DNA of 19,104 bases from an uncultured Rubritalea sp. (GCA_937951395.1 CALFBV010000054.1:1-19104); one strand, 5' to 3'. Positions 6,033 through 14,178 are shown, numbered from the stretch's first letter. Notes: generated from the letters alone by a model not told the origin. A program made the numbers and translations.

Positions 6033-7382
6033 ATGAGCGAACTCTTTCCAGAAGGAACTCCTAAAGGCAACATCAGTGAGCAGGATACCCCTAATCATGA
6101 TCAGCCGCTGGCTGCACGACTACGCCCTAGCTCGATTAATGACATTGTGGGACAGCAGCACATCCTCGGCGAAGGGAAGCTCCTACGCAGAGCAATAGAG
6201 GCTGACCGGTTCTCCTCCCTCATCTTTTATGGACCACCAGGGACTGGTAAGACAACGTTAGCGACAGTGATAGCTAAAACCACTGACTCAAGATTTGAAA
6301 TGCTCAATGGAGTGGAATCTAATGTGAGTGAAATCCGTGATAAAATAGCTCAGGCGCGCACTTGGAAACAGCTGCAGAACAAAGCAACGATCTTGTTCAT
6401 CGATGAAATCCACCGGTTCAACAAAGCTCAGCAAGACGTATTACTACCTCACATCGAGCGCGGCACAGTGCGCTTCATCGGAGCTACTACCCACAACCCC
6501 TATTATTACATTAACTCCCCTCTCACCTCCCGTTCGCAGATTTTCCAGCTAGAATCTGTGGCTGTGGATGATCTCATTCCGGTGCTAGAAAAAGCTCTCT
6601 CAGATAAGGAACTAGGTCTAGGTAATGAGCTAATCAAAGCCGATTCCGATGCTCTCCGCCACATTGCAGAGAAGGCAGATGGAGATGTACGTAAGGCTCT
6701 AACAGCTCTGGAACTAGCAGCCCTCACTACTCCTGAGAACGGCACTGGGGAAATTCACTTAACATTAGAAATAGCAGAAGAGTCCATCCAGAAAAAAGCT
6801 CTCGTCTATGATGCCACGGGCGATACGCATTACGACACCATTTCTGCCTACATCAAGTCCATCCGCGGATCTGATCCAGATGCGGCTCTCTATTGGCTGG
6901 CTAAAATGCTAGTCGCCGGAGAGGACCCGCGCTACATCGCTAGGCGGATGGTTATTTCAGCTAGTGAAGACATCGGGCTAGCGGACTCGAACGGACTGCG
7001 AGTAGCGATGGATGCACAGCAGGCATTTGAATTTCTAGGTATGCCAGAGGGACGTATTCCTCTAGCCCATGCCACAGTCTATCTTGCTACATCACCTAAA
7101 TCTAACAGTGCATACAAAGCCCTCGGTGAAGCAATGGATGATGTGGAGAATGGTAGGACGCTAGCTGTCCCAGCTCACCTGCGCACCCCTACTCGCAAAA
7201 AGCTAGCTTCCGCCTCTGGGACTAAAGATTCTGAGCTAGAATATCATTATTCACATGCTTATGAAGGAAACTATGTCCCTCAAGCGTATCTTCCCGAGGG
7301 GAGAAAATATTATACCCCTACAGAAAACGGACTGGAAAAACGTATTAAAGAGCGCTTAGATTACTGGGCAGCGCAACATTAG
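6033..7382 (+). CDS. rarA: Replication-associated recombination protein A (RarA/MgsA)
   Basis: A 449-residue AAA+ ATPase of the clamp-loader-like RarA/MgsA/WRNIP1 family, which acts at stalled replication forks with SSB and RecA. Seen: PLAARLRPSSINDIVGQQHI (25-44), the usual 'P(L/A)A.R.RP...-D..GQ.H' opening; Walker A YGPPGTGKTT (66-75); Walker B ILFIDEIHRFNKAQQD (120-135); sensor 1 GATTHNP (150-156), where E. coli has GATTENP; arginine finger SRSQIF (166-171). Then the lid (ALRHIAEKADGDVRKAL) and the tetramerising C-terminal half (DPDAALYWLAKMLVAGEDPR, RRMVISASEDIGLAD, PEGRIPLAHATVYLA). Length is typical. The ATG at 6033 lies 7 bases after the previous stop. The first 24 residues before the conserved opening are a polar extension. 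Confidence 0.95.
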   Translation: MSELFPEGTPKGNISEQDTPNHDQPLAARLRPSSINDIVGQQHILGEGKLLRRAIEADRFSSLIFYGPPGTGKTTLATVIAKTTDSRFEMLNGVESNVSEIRDKIAQARTWKQLQNKATILFIDEIHRFNKAQQDVLLPHIERGTVRFIGATTHNPYYYINSPLTSRSQIFQLESVAVDDLIPVLEKALSDKELGLGNELIKADSDALRHIAEKADGDVRKALTALELAALTTPENGTGEIHLTLEIAEESIQKKALVYDATGDTHYDTISAYIKSIRGSDPDAALYWLAKMLVAGEDPRYIARRMVISASEDIGLADSNGLRVAMDAQQAFEFLGMPEGRIPLAHATVYLATSPKSNSAYKALGEAMDDVENGRTLAVPAHLRTPTRKKLASASGTKDSELEYHYSHAYEGNYVPQAYLPEGRKYYTPTENGLEKRIKERLDYWAAQH

Positions 7383-7394
7383 CCTCTAGGCTAA
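7379..7394. promoter_or_regulatory. Dyad TTAGCC-TCTA-GGCTAA between rarA and the RND gene
   Basis: A perfect 6-bp inverted repeat with a 4-base centre overlaps the rarA stop codon and ends 3 bases before a possible -10 box TATATT (7397-7402). There is no T run after it, so it is not a standard terminator. Its place just upstream of the -10 box is where a TetR-type repressor could block transcription of the pump. I found no second copy upstream of the TetR operon (11758-11802). Confidence 0.3.
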
Positions 7395-7431
7395 GTTATA
7401 TTTAATTCAGATTTCACTTTAGAAAAATCAC

Positions 7432-10400
7432 ATGATCAGATGGTTCACTAAAAATCACGTAGCTGCTAACGTCCTCATGTTTGCGATTTTGCTCTATGGA
7501 GCCTTCGTCGCTTACTACAAGCTAGGTGTGGAAGTCGAGCCTGCAATGAAGTTCCCCCAAGTAAGAATAGAAATACCCTTCAAAGGAGCCTCTCCTGATG
7601 CCATAGAAAAGCAAATCATCCTTCCAGTAGAGAAGGCACTAGAAAATCTCTCTGGCATTAAATCCATCTCAGCCTACGCAAACAGAGATAAAGCCACGCT
7701 CCAAGTTCAAGTCACTGATGCTGTCGATGTCAATGACATGAAAATTGAGATTGAATCTAGAGTTGAGAGAATTTCTACCTTTCCTCAAAATGATGATAAA
7801 CCTAAATTCTATATTCCCGACACAGCAACTTGGAAAGAAGTCATTTCAGTAGCTGTCTATGGCGATCTATCAGACACTGTCCTCCTTCAGGCCGCGAGAA
7901 AAGTGAGAGACGACCTGACTGCACTTTCTGGGATTTCAAAAGTGTCAATCATCGGAGATAAGAGGAAAGAAATCTCCATTGAAGTAATCCCTGAAAAACT
8001 CAATGCCTACGGCCTTACCTTCAACGATGTGATCAATGGAATCCGGAAAGCATCTGTGGATGTCTCTGCTGGGGCGATCAAAGCGAACGGGGAAAATGTC
8101 ACCATCCGCTCTAACAATAAAGCCTATACGGGTGAAAAATTTGAGAATTTAATTATAAAATCGATTAAAGGCTCATCAATCAAAGTCTCTGATGTGGCAC
8201 GAGTCATTGATAGCTTTGAAGAAAAAGAAAAGGAATCTAAGTTCAACGGAATGCCCGTCCTAATGGTAGAAGTGATGCGTCTGGAAGGAGAAAATGCACT
8301 GATCACTGCGGACATTGTGCACGACTATATCGAGCGAGCCAGCCATACATTCCCTGAAGGCATCAACCTCGCTTCTTGGGACGATGACTCCGTCAGCCTC
8401 AGAGGAAGACTCCACACACTATGGACTAACCTCCTACAGGGTGCAATTCTCGTCATGATTCTGTTAGGTTTGTTCCTTCGCCCTAAAATAGCCTTTTGGG
8501 TGACTGTTGGCATACCTGTTAGTTTTGCTGGAGCAGCTATTTCAATGTATTACACAGGGGTTACAGCGAACAACATGAGTTTATTTGGCTTCATCATCGT
8601 CCTCGGAATGGTCGTAGATGATGCCATTGTCACAGGTGAAAACATCTACGCTAAAGTGAAATCTGGTAAATACGATCCTCTCGAAGCCGCTGTATTAGGC
8701 ACCAAGGAGGTGACGACTCCTGTCACCTTTGGCATCATCACGACAATCGTTGCATTCCTTCCATTGATGTATTTTGATGACGGCTACATGGGTAATATGG
8801 CAAAACAAATTCCATTGGTCGTAATTCCTGTTCTGATTTTCTCACTAATTGAGTCTAAACTCATCCTCCCATCACACCTTAGAAATCTCAAGCCCGTCTC
8901 ACCCGACAGTAACTTCATCTCTAAAATTCAAGACTCAGTAGCAAACATGATGCTACTGATCATTGATAAAATTTATACCCCGCTACTTAAGCTAGCCATC
9001 TCTCATCGCTACGCTGTATTTATTTTATTCCTCGCTATTATGGCAATCACGCATGGATATCAGTCTAACCGGATGGAATTTAAATTCATGCCATCCACAG
9101 AGCGATATTTCATTTCTGCTAGGCTACATATGAAAGAAGGGACTGAGCGCGAGGTCACCGAGGCCAAACTAGCAGAAATCCTAGAATCTGTTGGACCTCT
9201 CAGAGCCTCATTTATCGATGAAGGCACGGGCAAAAGCTTAATAGGAAACGTGGTCAGCACATTAGGAGGAAGAATTAGCTGGGGGCAAGCTGGAGATCAT
9301 ATGGCTCATGTTAGTCTAGAAATCACCCCTCCTAGTCTACGCACCTCACAGGGTCTTAAAAACTCAGAAATCGTAGAAAAATGGACCGAACTAACAGATG
9401 ATATTCTTGGTGCTGATAGATTTTATATCAGTGGTGAGAGGAACCAAGGAAAGCACATGGATAGAGGTAATGACGGTGGTCTGTCTCTACAGCTCAGAGG
9501 AAGCAATGAAGATGATAAAGACAAGGTAGTAGCTCAGATGCGTGAATGGCTACTAGAGCAAGAGATGGTCACCAAGACCTATGGTGACCGATCGAAGGGA
9601 GCCCGCCAACTCCAGATCTCCCTGAAGCCTATCGCAAAACAATCCCAGCTCTCTGAAGAGGACATTGCTAAGCAAATTCGCACTGCATTCTATGGACAGC
9701 AAGTTCAGAAAATCCAGCGTGGTGAAGACGAGATAAAAGTCATGCTTAAATTGCCTAAAGAAATGCGAACCTCTATGCACACATTAGAATCTCTAAGGAT
9801 CAACCTTAGAAACGGGCAGACTGCTCCTCTCTCACAGTTTGCTACTATATCTGAAGCTACCACACCACCCAAGATCACGCGTAAAGATTACTCAAGGATC
9901 TATGACTTTGGAGCTTCGGTCACCAACATGCCTGACCTGCTAAAATTTGAACCTAAAATCTATGACAAGATGAATGAACTCTGCTTAGCCTACCCTTCAG
10001 TCTCATGGAAATACACGGGTGAAGTAGAAGATTATAAGAACTCTAACAGCAGAGTCTTGATCTGGTTTATCTTCCTCATGCTGGCACTCTTTGCGTTGCT
10101 AGCTATTCCGTTTAAGTCATTCCTCCAACCTCTATACGTGCTTACAGCTGTTCCATTTGGAATCGTAGGAGCAGTCTGGGGACACGCTCTCTTGGGAGTT
10201 GATCTCTCTATTCTTAGCTCGTTCGGGATGCTTGCTCTCGCTGGCATCGTAGTGAATGACTCGCTGGTATTGGTGGACTACATCAACAAAAGAAGACTTG
10301 ATGGAGTATCACTAAAAAATGCTGTTCTGGAAGCTGGCGCCAGACGTTTCCGGCCTATCATCCTAACCTCCATCACCACTTTTGTGGGACTCATGCCTCT

Positions 10401-10581
10401 GATGTTTGAACAATCTATTCAGGCTCAATTCCTCATACCTATGGCTATATCGCTAGGCTTCGGGATACTTTTCGCTACTGGCATTACACTCATCCTCATC
10501 CCTTGTAGCTACATGATTGGTGAGGAGTTAAAAGGAATGCTCTATAGATCATGGAAACAGCTTTACAACGCTTGGAAATAG
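7432..10581 (+). CDS. RND-family efflux transporter permease subunit (AcrB/MexF-type superfamily)
   Basis: A 1049-residue inner-membrane proton antiporter with the RND plan: a first membrane helix (VAANVLMFAILLYGAFVAYY), a periplasmic porter domain, helices 2-6, a central linker, helix 7 (YAVFILFLAIMAITHGY), a second porter domain and helices 8-12. The helix-4 signature GMVVDDAIVTGEN carries the paired aspartates D396/D397 of the proton relay. In helix 10, where AcrB has K940-N941, this protein has N942-D943 (GIVVNDSLVLVDYINKRR); as I recall, this occurs in a less-studied RND branch. No membrane-fusion (adaptor) or outer-membrane channel gene lies beside it, so partners must be encoded elsewhere or it works differently. 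The substrate cannot be assigned. The ATG at 7432 has no clear ribosome binding site. The gene converges on a TetR gene 13 bases away. Confidence 0.92.
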   Translation: MIRWFTKNHVAANVLMFAILLYGAFVAYYKLGVEVEPAMKFPQVRIEIPFKGASPDAIEKQIILPVEKALENLSGIKSISAYANRDKATLQVQVTDAVDVNDMKIEIESRVERISTFPQNDDKPKFYIPDTATWKEVISVAVYGDLSDTVLLQAARKVRDDLTALSGISKVSIIGDKRKEISIEVIPEKLNAYGLTFNDVINGIRKASVDVSAGAIKANGENVTIRSNNKAYTGEKFENLIIKSIKGSSIKVSDVARVIDSFEEKEKESKFNGMPVLMVEVMRLEGENALITADIVHDYIERASHTFPEGINLASWDDDSVSLRGRLHTLWTNLLQGAILVMILLGLFLRPKIAFWVTVGIPVSFAGAAISMYYTGVTANNMSLFGFIIVLGMVVDDAIVTGENIYAKVKSGKYDPLEAAVLGTKEVTTPVTFGIITTIVAFLPLMYFDDGYMGNMAKQIPLVVIPVLIFSLIESKLILPSHLRNLKPVSPDSNFISKIQDSVANMMLLIIDKIYTPLLKLAISHRYAVFILFLAIMAITHGYQSNRMEFKFMPSTERYFISARLHMKEGTEREVTEAKLAEILESVGPLRASFIDEGTGKSLIGNVVSTLGGRISWGQAGDHMAHVSLEITPPSLRTSQGLKNSEIVEKWTELTDDILGADRFYISGERNQGKHMDRGNDGGLSLQLRGSNEDDKDKVVAQMREWLLEQEMVTKTYGDRSKGARQLQISLKPIAKQSQLSEEDIAKQIRTAFYGQQVQKIQRGEDEIKVMLKLPKEMRTSMHTLESLRINLRNGQTAPLSQFATISEATTPPKITRKDYSRIYDFGASVTNMPDLLKFEPKIYDKMNELCLAYPSVSWKYTGEVEDYKNSNSRVLIWFIFLMLALFALLAIPFKSFLQPLYVLTAVPFGIVGAVWGHALLGVDLSILSSFGMLALAGIVVNDSLVLVDYINKRRLDGVSLKNAVLEAGARRFRPIILTSITTFVGLMPLMFEQSIQAQFLIPMAISLGFGILFATGITLILIPCSYMIGEELKGMLYRSWKQLYNAWK

Positions 10582-10599
10582 CATTCCTAAAAAGCTATT
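10577..10599. terminator. Weak inverted repeat at the convergent RND/tetR ends
   Basis: AATAGC (10577-10582) and GCTATT (10594-10599) form a 6-bp stem with an 11-base A-rich loop overlapping both stop regions. It is too weak to be a confident terminator, but it is the only structure in the 13-base gap. Confidence 0.2.
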
Positions 10600-11212
10600 C
10601 AGCCTTAAATCCGGCTTCACAAAACGCAACGGCATCCTTAAGATAGTCGTCAATATTGAGAGCAGACTCATTGCCTGTAGCTTTGGCTACTAGACCAGAA
10701 AATGATTGGAACATGAAGACTGCCCCAGTTGAAAAGATAAGTTTTTCTAATGCTTTCTTGGGCTCCACATTTGGGCACTGCGCACGAATGGCTATGCTAA
10801 ATATCTTATAGACATCGCCAAAGGAATCCATCACCTTCATCGGCACATCATAATCCCTGTCTATCAAGTAACGCGCCATCAGTCTGGCCATCATATCTGA
10901 GCAACCACCGTATTCTTCTGGGCAAACTACCGGACGCACAAATGATTCTATTAGATCTCGTATCTGTACATGCTCCACGCCACCAACGGAGTCCCCCGCT
11001 TGCTTTAATAATATTACGCGTTGCTTATTCATAGGCACTAAAGCCTCAACTACTATTTCTTGAATTAAGCCAGACTTACTCCCAAAATGATAACTTACAG
11101 ACGCTATATTCACATCCGCATCTTGAGTTACATCCCTAATAGAAACATCCTCAAAACCTTTTTCAGCAAACAACTTCCAGGCAGACTTTAGAATTTTTTC
11201 TCGCGTTTTCAT
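10595..11212 (-). CDS. TetR/AcrR family transcriptional regulator
   Basis: A 205-residue one-component regulator. Residues 3-50 form the N-terminal TetR DNA-binding domain: REKILKSAWKLFAEKGFEDV, SIRDVTQDADVN, then ASVSYHFGSKSGLIQEIV, with the recognition-helix YHFGSK very close to family consensus. The C-terminal ligand domain is helical (CSDMMARLMARYLIDRD, KALEKLIFSTGAVFMFQSF) and resembles the CecR/DUF1956 type, a tentative placement. The start ATG overlaps the stop of the upstream gene as ATGA, so translation is coupled to the pRiA4b-like gene. It faces the RND pump, whose expression such regulators commonly control; that link is inferred from position alone. Confidence 0.9.
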   Translation of the reverse strand: MKTREKILKSAWKLFAEKGFEDVSIRDVTQDADVNIASVSYHFGSKSGLIQEIVVEALVPMNKQRVILLKQAGDSVGGVEHVQIRDLIESFVRPVVCPEEYGGCSDMMARLMARYLIDRDYDVPMKVMDSFGDVYKIFSIAIRAQCPNVEPKKALEKLIFSTGAVFMFQSFSGLVAKATGNESALNIDDYLKDAVAFCEAGFKAE

Positions 11213-11757
11213 TGTTCTCTTAAATTGATTGCTGTTGGGTCAAAAAAATCTGGATCATATTCATCATCCATCCAGTCGACATCACCTTCCAGAGCACTCA
11301 TGTATCCCCAAGTGCCTCCACAGTCTTCTGGAGGACAAGCACGCTCACCTTCTAATAGTTCGGGAACGATAACTTCTCCCATGTCGAGTTCTTCTTGCCT
11401 TTCAAAAACAAGTTCATGAACCCAGTCCTCTAGGAAATCATACCTGTATAAGATGCGTAGAGGTAATCTTTTTCTGCTGAGAAACTGCTCAATAGTAAGT
11501 TCATTTTCATCATGGAATTTTCCCTCCACCACTAGATCATCACTCATCGTAGCGATCACATCTGTTAGATTTTTACCCTTACCAAACCGAAACTCGTGAG
11601 CCTCCTTATCCTCCCAGCCCATCGCCGCTTGCAGAGTCTCATGCAGTTGCGCAAAGGTAGCGTCTCTCGATATAGTAAATCTCCGCCATATTTGAGGAGA
11701 GATCTCATAGAGGAAAACTTTTAGTGTGACTTTAGTTTGCGCTAGGCACTTTGACAT
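11209..11757 (-). CDS. Plasmid pRiA4b ORF-3-like family protein
   Basis: A 182-residue cytoplasmic protein of the PRiA4_ORF3 family (PF07929). Seen: VTLKVFLYEISPQIWRRFTI (10-29), where the family has 'L.V.L.....P.IWRR..V'; TFAQLHETLQAAMGWEDKEA (34-53) followed by HEFRF; YRYDFLEDWVHELVFE (104-119), the 'Y.YD.GD.W.H.-' motif; and CPPEDCGGTWGY (141-152), the family's most conserved stretch with two cysteines. The tail is acidic (DWMDDEYDPDFFDP). Members are common on plasmids and chromosomes; no biochemical function is established. It ends in ATGA overlap with the TetR gene, so it may feed into the same control, or just be cotranscribed. The ATG at 11757 lies 6 bases after a -10 box. Confidence 0.9.
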   Translation of the reverse strand: MSKCLAQTKVTLKVFLYEISPQIWRRFTISRDATFAQLHETLQAAMGWEDKEAHEFRFGKGKNLTDVIATMSDDLVVEGKFHDENELTIEQFLSRKRLPLRILYRYDFLEDWVHELVFERQEELDMGEVIVPELLEGERACPPEDCGGTWGYMSALEGDVDWMDDEYDPDFFDPTAINLREQ

Positions 11758-11763
11758 ACCCTT

Positions 11764-11793
11764 ATATTATGTCGAAAGCAGTCAAATGATCAA
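11764..11793 (-). promoter_or_regulatory. Promoter of the pRiA4b-like/tetR operon
   Basis: On the minus strand: TTGATC (11793-11788), an 18-base spacer, TAATAT (11769-11764), then AAGGGT and ATG at 11757. Transcription should start at about the A of the ATG, giving a leaderless or nearly leaderless mRNA. AAGGG is too close to the ATG to act as a normal ribosome binding site. Confidence 0.45.
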
Positions 11794-11802
11794 GTATCAA
11801 TC

Positions 11803-12540
11803 TTAACCTATTGCATTTTCCATTGTGCCATCTTGTATAAATCTAGCCACTATTTGCATCACATAGGGTTCGCTACTGATAAAGGTGTGATCTGCATCGA
11901 CTACTTTAAATTCCTTGATGCCTAACAATCGCCCCTTTTCGACAGAGACTATCCCATCATTAGATGCGTCCAGGAGCTTACGGAAAAATGGGATCGCGCT
12001 CTTTTCTCCCATGATGACAGCAGCTTCAGCTCCTATCGGAAAATCCGCTGAATACTTAGCCATCTGTGCTGAACTCAGAAACTCTCCCGCAGGACCTAGC
12101 ACACCCGTGATAGGTCTGAATGGAGAGCTTCCGAGCCAGTCCACTATTTCGCTCCCCTTATGAGGAGGAGCTAGCATTACAACACGACCAATCTTTTCAA
12201 TCTGGCTCAACTCCAACAAGCGCTTCAGCACAACACCTCCCAGCGAATGAGTGACGAAATGAATCGTCTTCCCCTGCTCCACCCATGGGCGGATCTCCTC
12301 ATTAACGAGGCGCACTAGCTTATCTAGGTCATGCCTGAATGATGCATAAGGAACATTCACCGTGGTAAAGCCCTGTTCAGATAGGTAATTAGCCATCGGC
12401 TGCATCGCCCTCACAGAGCGCCATAGACCATGTAGCATGATCACTACTTCCTCATCATTCCTCTCATCTACCTTAGACTTATCCCACGGCAGTGGAGGAG
12501 ATAGAACGCCAATACGTCTTACATGTTGAGTCAGATTCAT
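11803..12540 (-). CDS. Alpha/beta hydrolase, lipase/esterase-like
   Basis: A 245-residue soluble hydrolase. Seen: oxyanion region VVIMLHGLWRS (32-42); nucleophile elbow FVTHSLGGVV (95-104) with serine 99, the first glycine of GxSxG being threonine, as often seen in this group; acid residue in SNDGIVSVE (D195); histidine in DADHTF (H218). The full Ser-Asp-His triad is therefore present, in the right order. It resembles the DUF676/PGAP1-like esterases; substrate unknown. There is no signal peptide, so it should be cytoplasmic. I start at 12540 because a -10-like TATGAT (12548-12553) overlaps the alternative ATG at 12552, which would only add MIYI. The gene stands upstream of, and in the same direction as, the pRiA4b-like/tetR pair, 45 bases apart, but that pair has its own promoter. 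Confidence 0.85.
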   Translation of the reverse strand: MNLTQHVRRIGVLSPPLPWDKSKVDERNDEEVVIMLHGLWRSVRAMQPMANYLSEQGFTTVNVPYASFRHDLDKLVRLVNEEIRPWVEQGKTIHFVTHSLGGVVLKRLLELSQIEKIGRVVMLAPPHKGSEIVDWLGSSPFRPITGVLGPAGEFLSSAQMAKYSADFPIGAEAAVIMGEKSAIPFFRKLLDASNDGIVSVEKGRLLGIKEFKVVDADHTFISSEPYVMQIVARFIQDGTMENAIG

Positions 12541-12552
12541 GATATAGATCAT

Positions 12553-12789
12553 ACATGAATCGACTGCTAGCGATCATTGAATAAAATAAAACAACATCAT
12601 TTAGAATGATGATATAATCGCCACTATTTAGTGACACAATACACTAATATCAGCTTAAATCCATCATGCAGGGCTGTATCTCACCAGTTTCGCACCTTTC
12701 GTAAATTTTGCGGTTAAAAAATCCGTCGTGCTAGGGATTCCATCCTCCATCCATACGAGAAAATCTGTGTAGATTGGTGGTGAAAAGAA
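12553..12789. other. AT-rich divergent intergenic region with palindromes; possible origin or promoter region
   Basis: This gap separates the divergent hydrolase and helicase genes. It holds CATCATT-TAG-AATGATG (12595-12611), a perfect 7-bp dyad; a consensus -10 box TATAAT (12613-12618) directly after it with no good -35; and CACTA-TT-TAGTG (12622-12633). A plus-strand promoter here would give the helicase a leader of about 255 bases. I see no gene and no clear DnaA box (TTATCCACA). The compositional skew of the plus strand changes sign across this gap. Confidence 0.4.
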
Positions 12790-12875
12790 AGTTATCAGTT
12801 GCCAGTTGTCAGTTTCCAGCTATCAGTCAGCTATTATTAGCATCACCTATTACTAATCACGTATTACCAATCAAA
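12790..12875 (+). repeat. Degenerate tandem repeats, period 7 then 14
   Basis: Six 7-base units run without a gap at 12790-12831: AGTTATC, AGTTGCC, AGTTGTC, AGTTTCC, AGCTATC, AGTCAGC. All start AG and end C. After 16 bases come two 14-base units at 12848-12875 (TATTACTAATCACG and TATTACCAATCAAA, 11 of 14 identical). The array ends 5 bases before the helicase start codon, so it forms most of the leader next to that gene. Confidence 0.8.
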
Positions 12876-12880
12876 GACAG

Positions 12881-14038
12881 ATGTCCACATTTAAAGAACT
12901 AGAATTACACCCTGCACTTATCGAGGCGGTGGCTTCGGAGAAATTTTCTAGGCCTTATCCGATTCAGGCGCAGGGTATCCCTGCGGTGTTGGGTGGTGGG
13001 GATGTGCTGGGGATCGCTAAGACGGGGTCTGGAAAGACGGCTAGTTATGTGTTGCCGTTGATCCATCGCTTGTTAGACCCTAGCGCTAAGAGAGGCTCGG
13101 ATCTGGCTGGGCCTTCTATCTTGGTGCTGGTGCCTACGCGGGAGCTGGCGCAGCAGGTGCGGGCGGTCTTTGAACTGTTTATTACTGCGGTGCCAGATAG
13201 GATCAAGTCCTTGGCTGTATTTGGTGGTGTTTCTATTAATCCGCAGATGCAGGCGCTGAGGAATGTGGATGTTTTGATTGCTACTCCGGGGCGGCTGATA
13301 GAGCTGGAGGAGAAGAATGCGGTGAAGCTAAGTGCTGTTTCTACGCTGGTGCTAGATGAGGCGGATAAAATGCTAAATCTGGGATTCAAGGAAGAGATCG
13401 ATGCTATTTTGGCATTACTACCAGCTTCTAAGAGACGTCAGAATCTGCTGTTTTCTGCTACTCTTAGTGATGACTTGAGCTCAGTAAATCAGATTATTCT
13501 GAACTCCCCTACTGTGATTAAAATTACTTCTGAGGATGAGGCGGATCCTCTTGCTCTGATTAAACAGCGTGCTTATTTGGTAGAGACTGACAAGAAGGGG
13601 CCGTTTCTGAGGTATCTGATTAAGTCTGAGAAGCTGCAGCAAACGCTTATTTTTGCTAGTTCTGGGTATCAGGCGGATCACATTGCGGAGAAGCTGAGGC
13701 GCAACAGGATTCATGCTGAGTCTATCCATGGGAAGCTGACTCAGGGGACGCGGACTGAGAGATTGGCGGACTTTAAGGCTGGGAAGCTGAGGATTCTAGT
13801 GGCTACAGATTTGTTGGCGCGTGGTGTGGACATTAGTGCGCTACCTTGTGTAATTAATTATGATCTGCCTAGATCTCCGAAGGATTATATTCATAGGATC
13901 GGGCGGACTGGGCGGGCTGAGACGCCTGGGCAGGCTATTTCGCTGATTACTCCGGATGAGAGACATCATTTTAAGGTGATCCAGAAGAAGATGGGTAAAT
14001 GGCTGACGCTTGAGCATGCTGACAAAACGGAGTTTTGA
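12881..14038 (+). CDS. DEAD-box ATP-dependent RNA helicase (RhlE-like)
   Basis: A 385-residue helicase with all core motifs in order: Q motif F..PYPIQ (22-29), motif I AKTGSGKT (46-53), Ia PTRELAQQ (85-92), Ib TPGRL (135-139), II LDEADKML (158-165), III SAT (192-194), then LIFASSGYQAD, V VATDLLARGVD and VI HRIGRTGR. It unwinds short RNA duplexes using ATP, in ribosome assembly or mRNA turnover. The closest subgroup is RhlE, but the protein stops soon after the second RecA domain (ending HADKTEF) and lacks the basic C-terminal tail that gives many DEAD proteins their RNA specificity. The ATG at 12881 starts immediately with the MSTFKELELHPALIEAV opening typical of the family. The coding strand is markedly G-rich compared with genes left of 12.5 kb. 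Confidence 0.93.
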   Translation: MSTFKELELHPALIEAVASEKFSRPYPIQAQGIPAVLGGGDVLGIAKTGSGKTASYVLPLIHRLLDPSAKRGSDLAGPSILVLVPTRELAQQVRAVFELFITAVPDRIKSLAVFGGVSINPQMQALRNVDVLIATPGRLIELEEKNAVKLSAVSTLVLDEADKMLNLGFKEEIDAILALLPASKRRQNLLFSATLSDDLSSVNQIILNSPTVIKITSEDEADPLALIKQRAYLVETDKKGPFLRYLIKSEKLQQTLIFASSGYQADHIAEKLRRNRIHAESIHGKLTQGTRTERLADFKAGKLRILVATDLLARGVDISALPCVINYDLPRSPKDYIHRIGRTGRAETPGQAISLITPDERHHFKVIQKKMGKWLTLEHADKTEF

Positions 14039-14045
14039 AGGAATC

Positions 14046-14070
14046 AGTTTAAAGTTTAAAGGTTAAAGTC
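14046..14070 (+). repeat. 7-bp-period repeat downstream of the helicase gene
   Basis: AGTTTAA, AGTTTAA, AGGTTAA, AGTC: three full 7-base units and part of a fourth, 8 bases after the helicase stop. Part of it (AAAGGTTAAAG) is an inverted near-copy (one mismatch) of CTTTCACCTTT at 14132-14142. Confidence 0.75.
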
Positions 14071-14131
14071 TGGCGTTGGGTGCTTGGGTTGATGGTCTGG
14101 AGGCTGGGTTTGCTTTTCTTGGTTGGCTGGG

Positions 14132-14178
14132 CTTTCACCTTTTTCCTTTCACCTTTATACTTGAATTGCTTCGCAATT
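14132..14178. repeat. 7-bp-period repeat and perfect hairpin in the argG leader
   Basis: TTTCACC, TTTTTCC, TTTCACC, TTTATAC (14133-14160) keep a strict 7-base period. A perfect stem AATTGC-TTC-GCAATT follows at 14164-14178. With the AGTTTAA array upstream, this bounds a 217-base gap (14039-14255) that holds no gene; an open frame there is only an upstream extension of argG without homology. A possible argG -10 box TAAAAT is at 14230-14235, with no clear -35. Confidence 0.65.

Noticed and set aside
12790..12875. Repeat array considered as a CRISPR
   Set aside because: The units are 7 and 14 bases, contiguous and degenerate, with no spacers and no cas genes.
12553..12880. DnaA boxes at the skew switch
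   Set aside because: No sequence within two mismatches of TTATCCACA was found by eye; the nearest (complement ATCTACACA at 12765-12773) differs at three positions.
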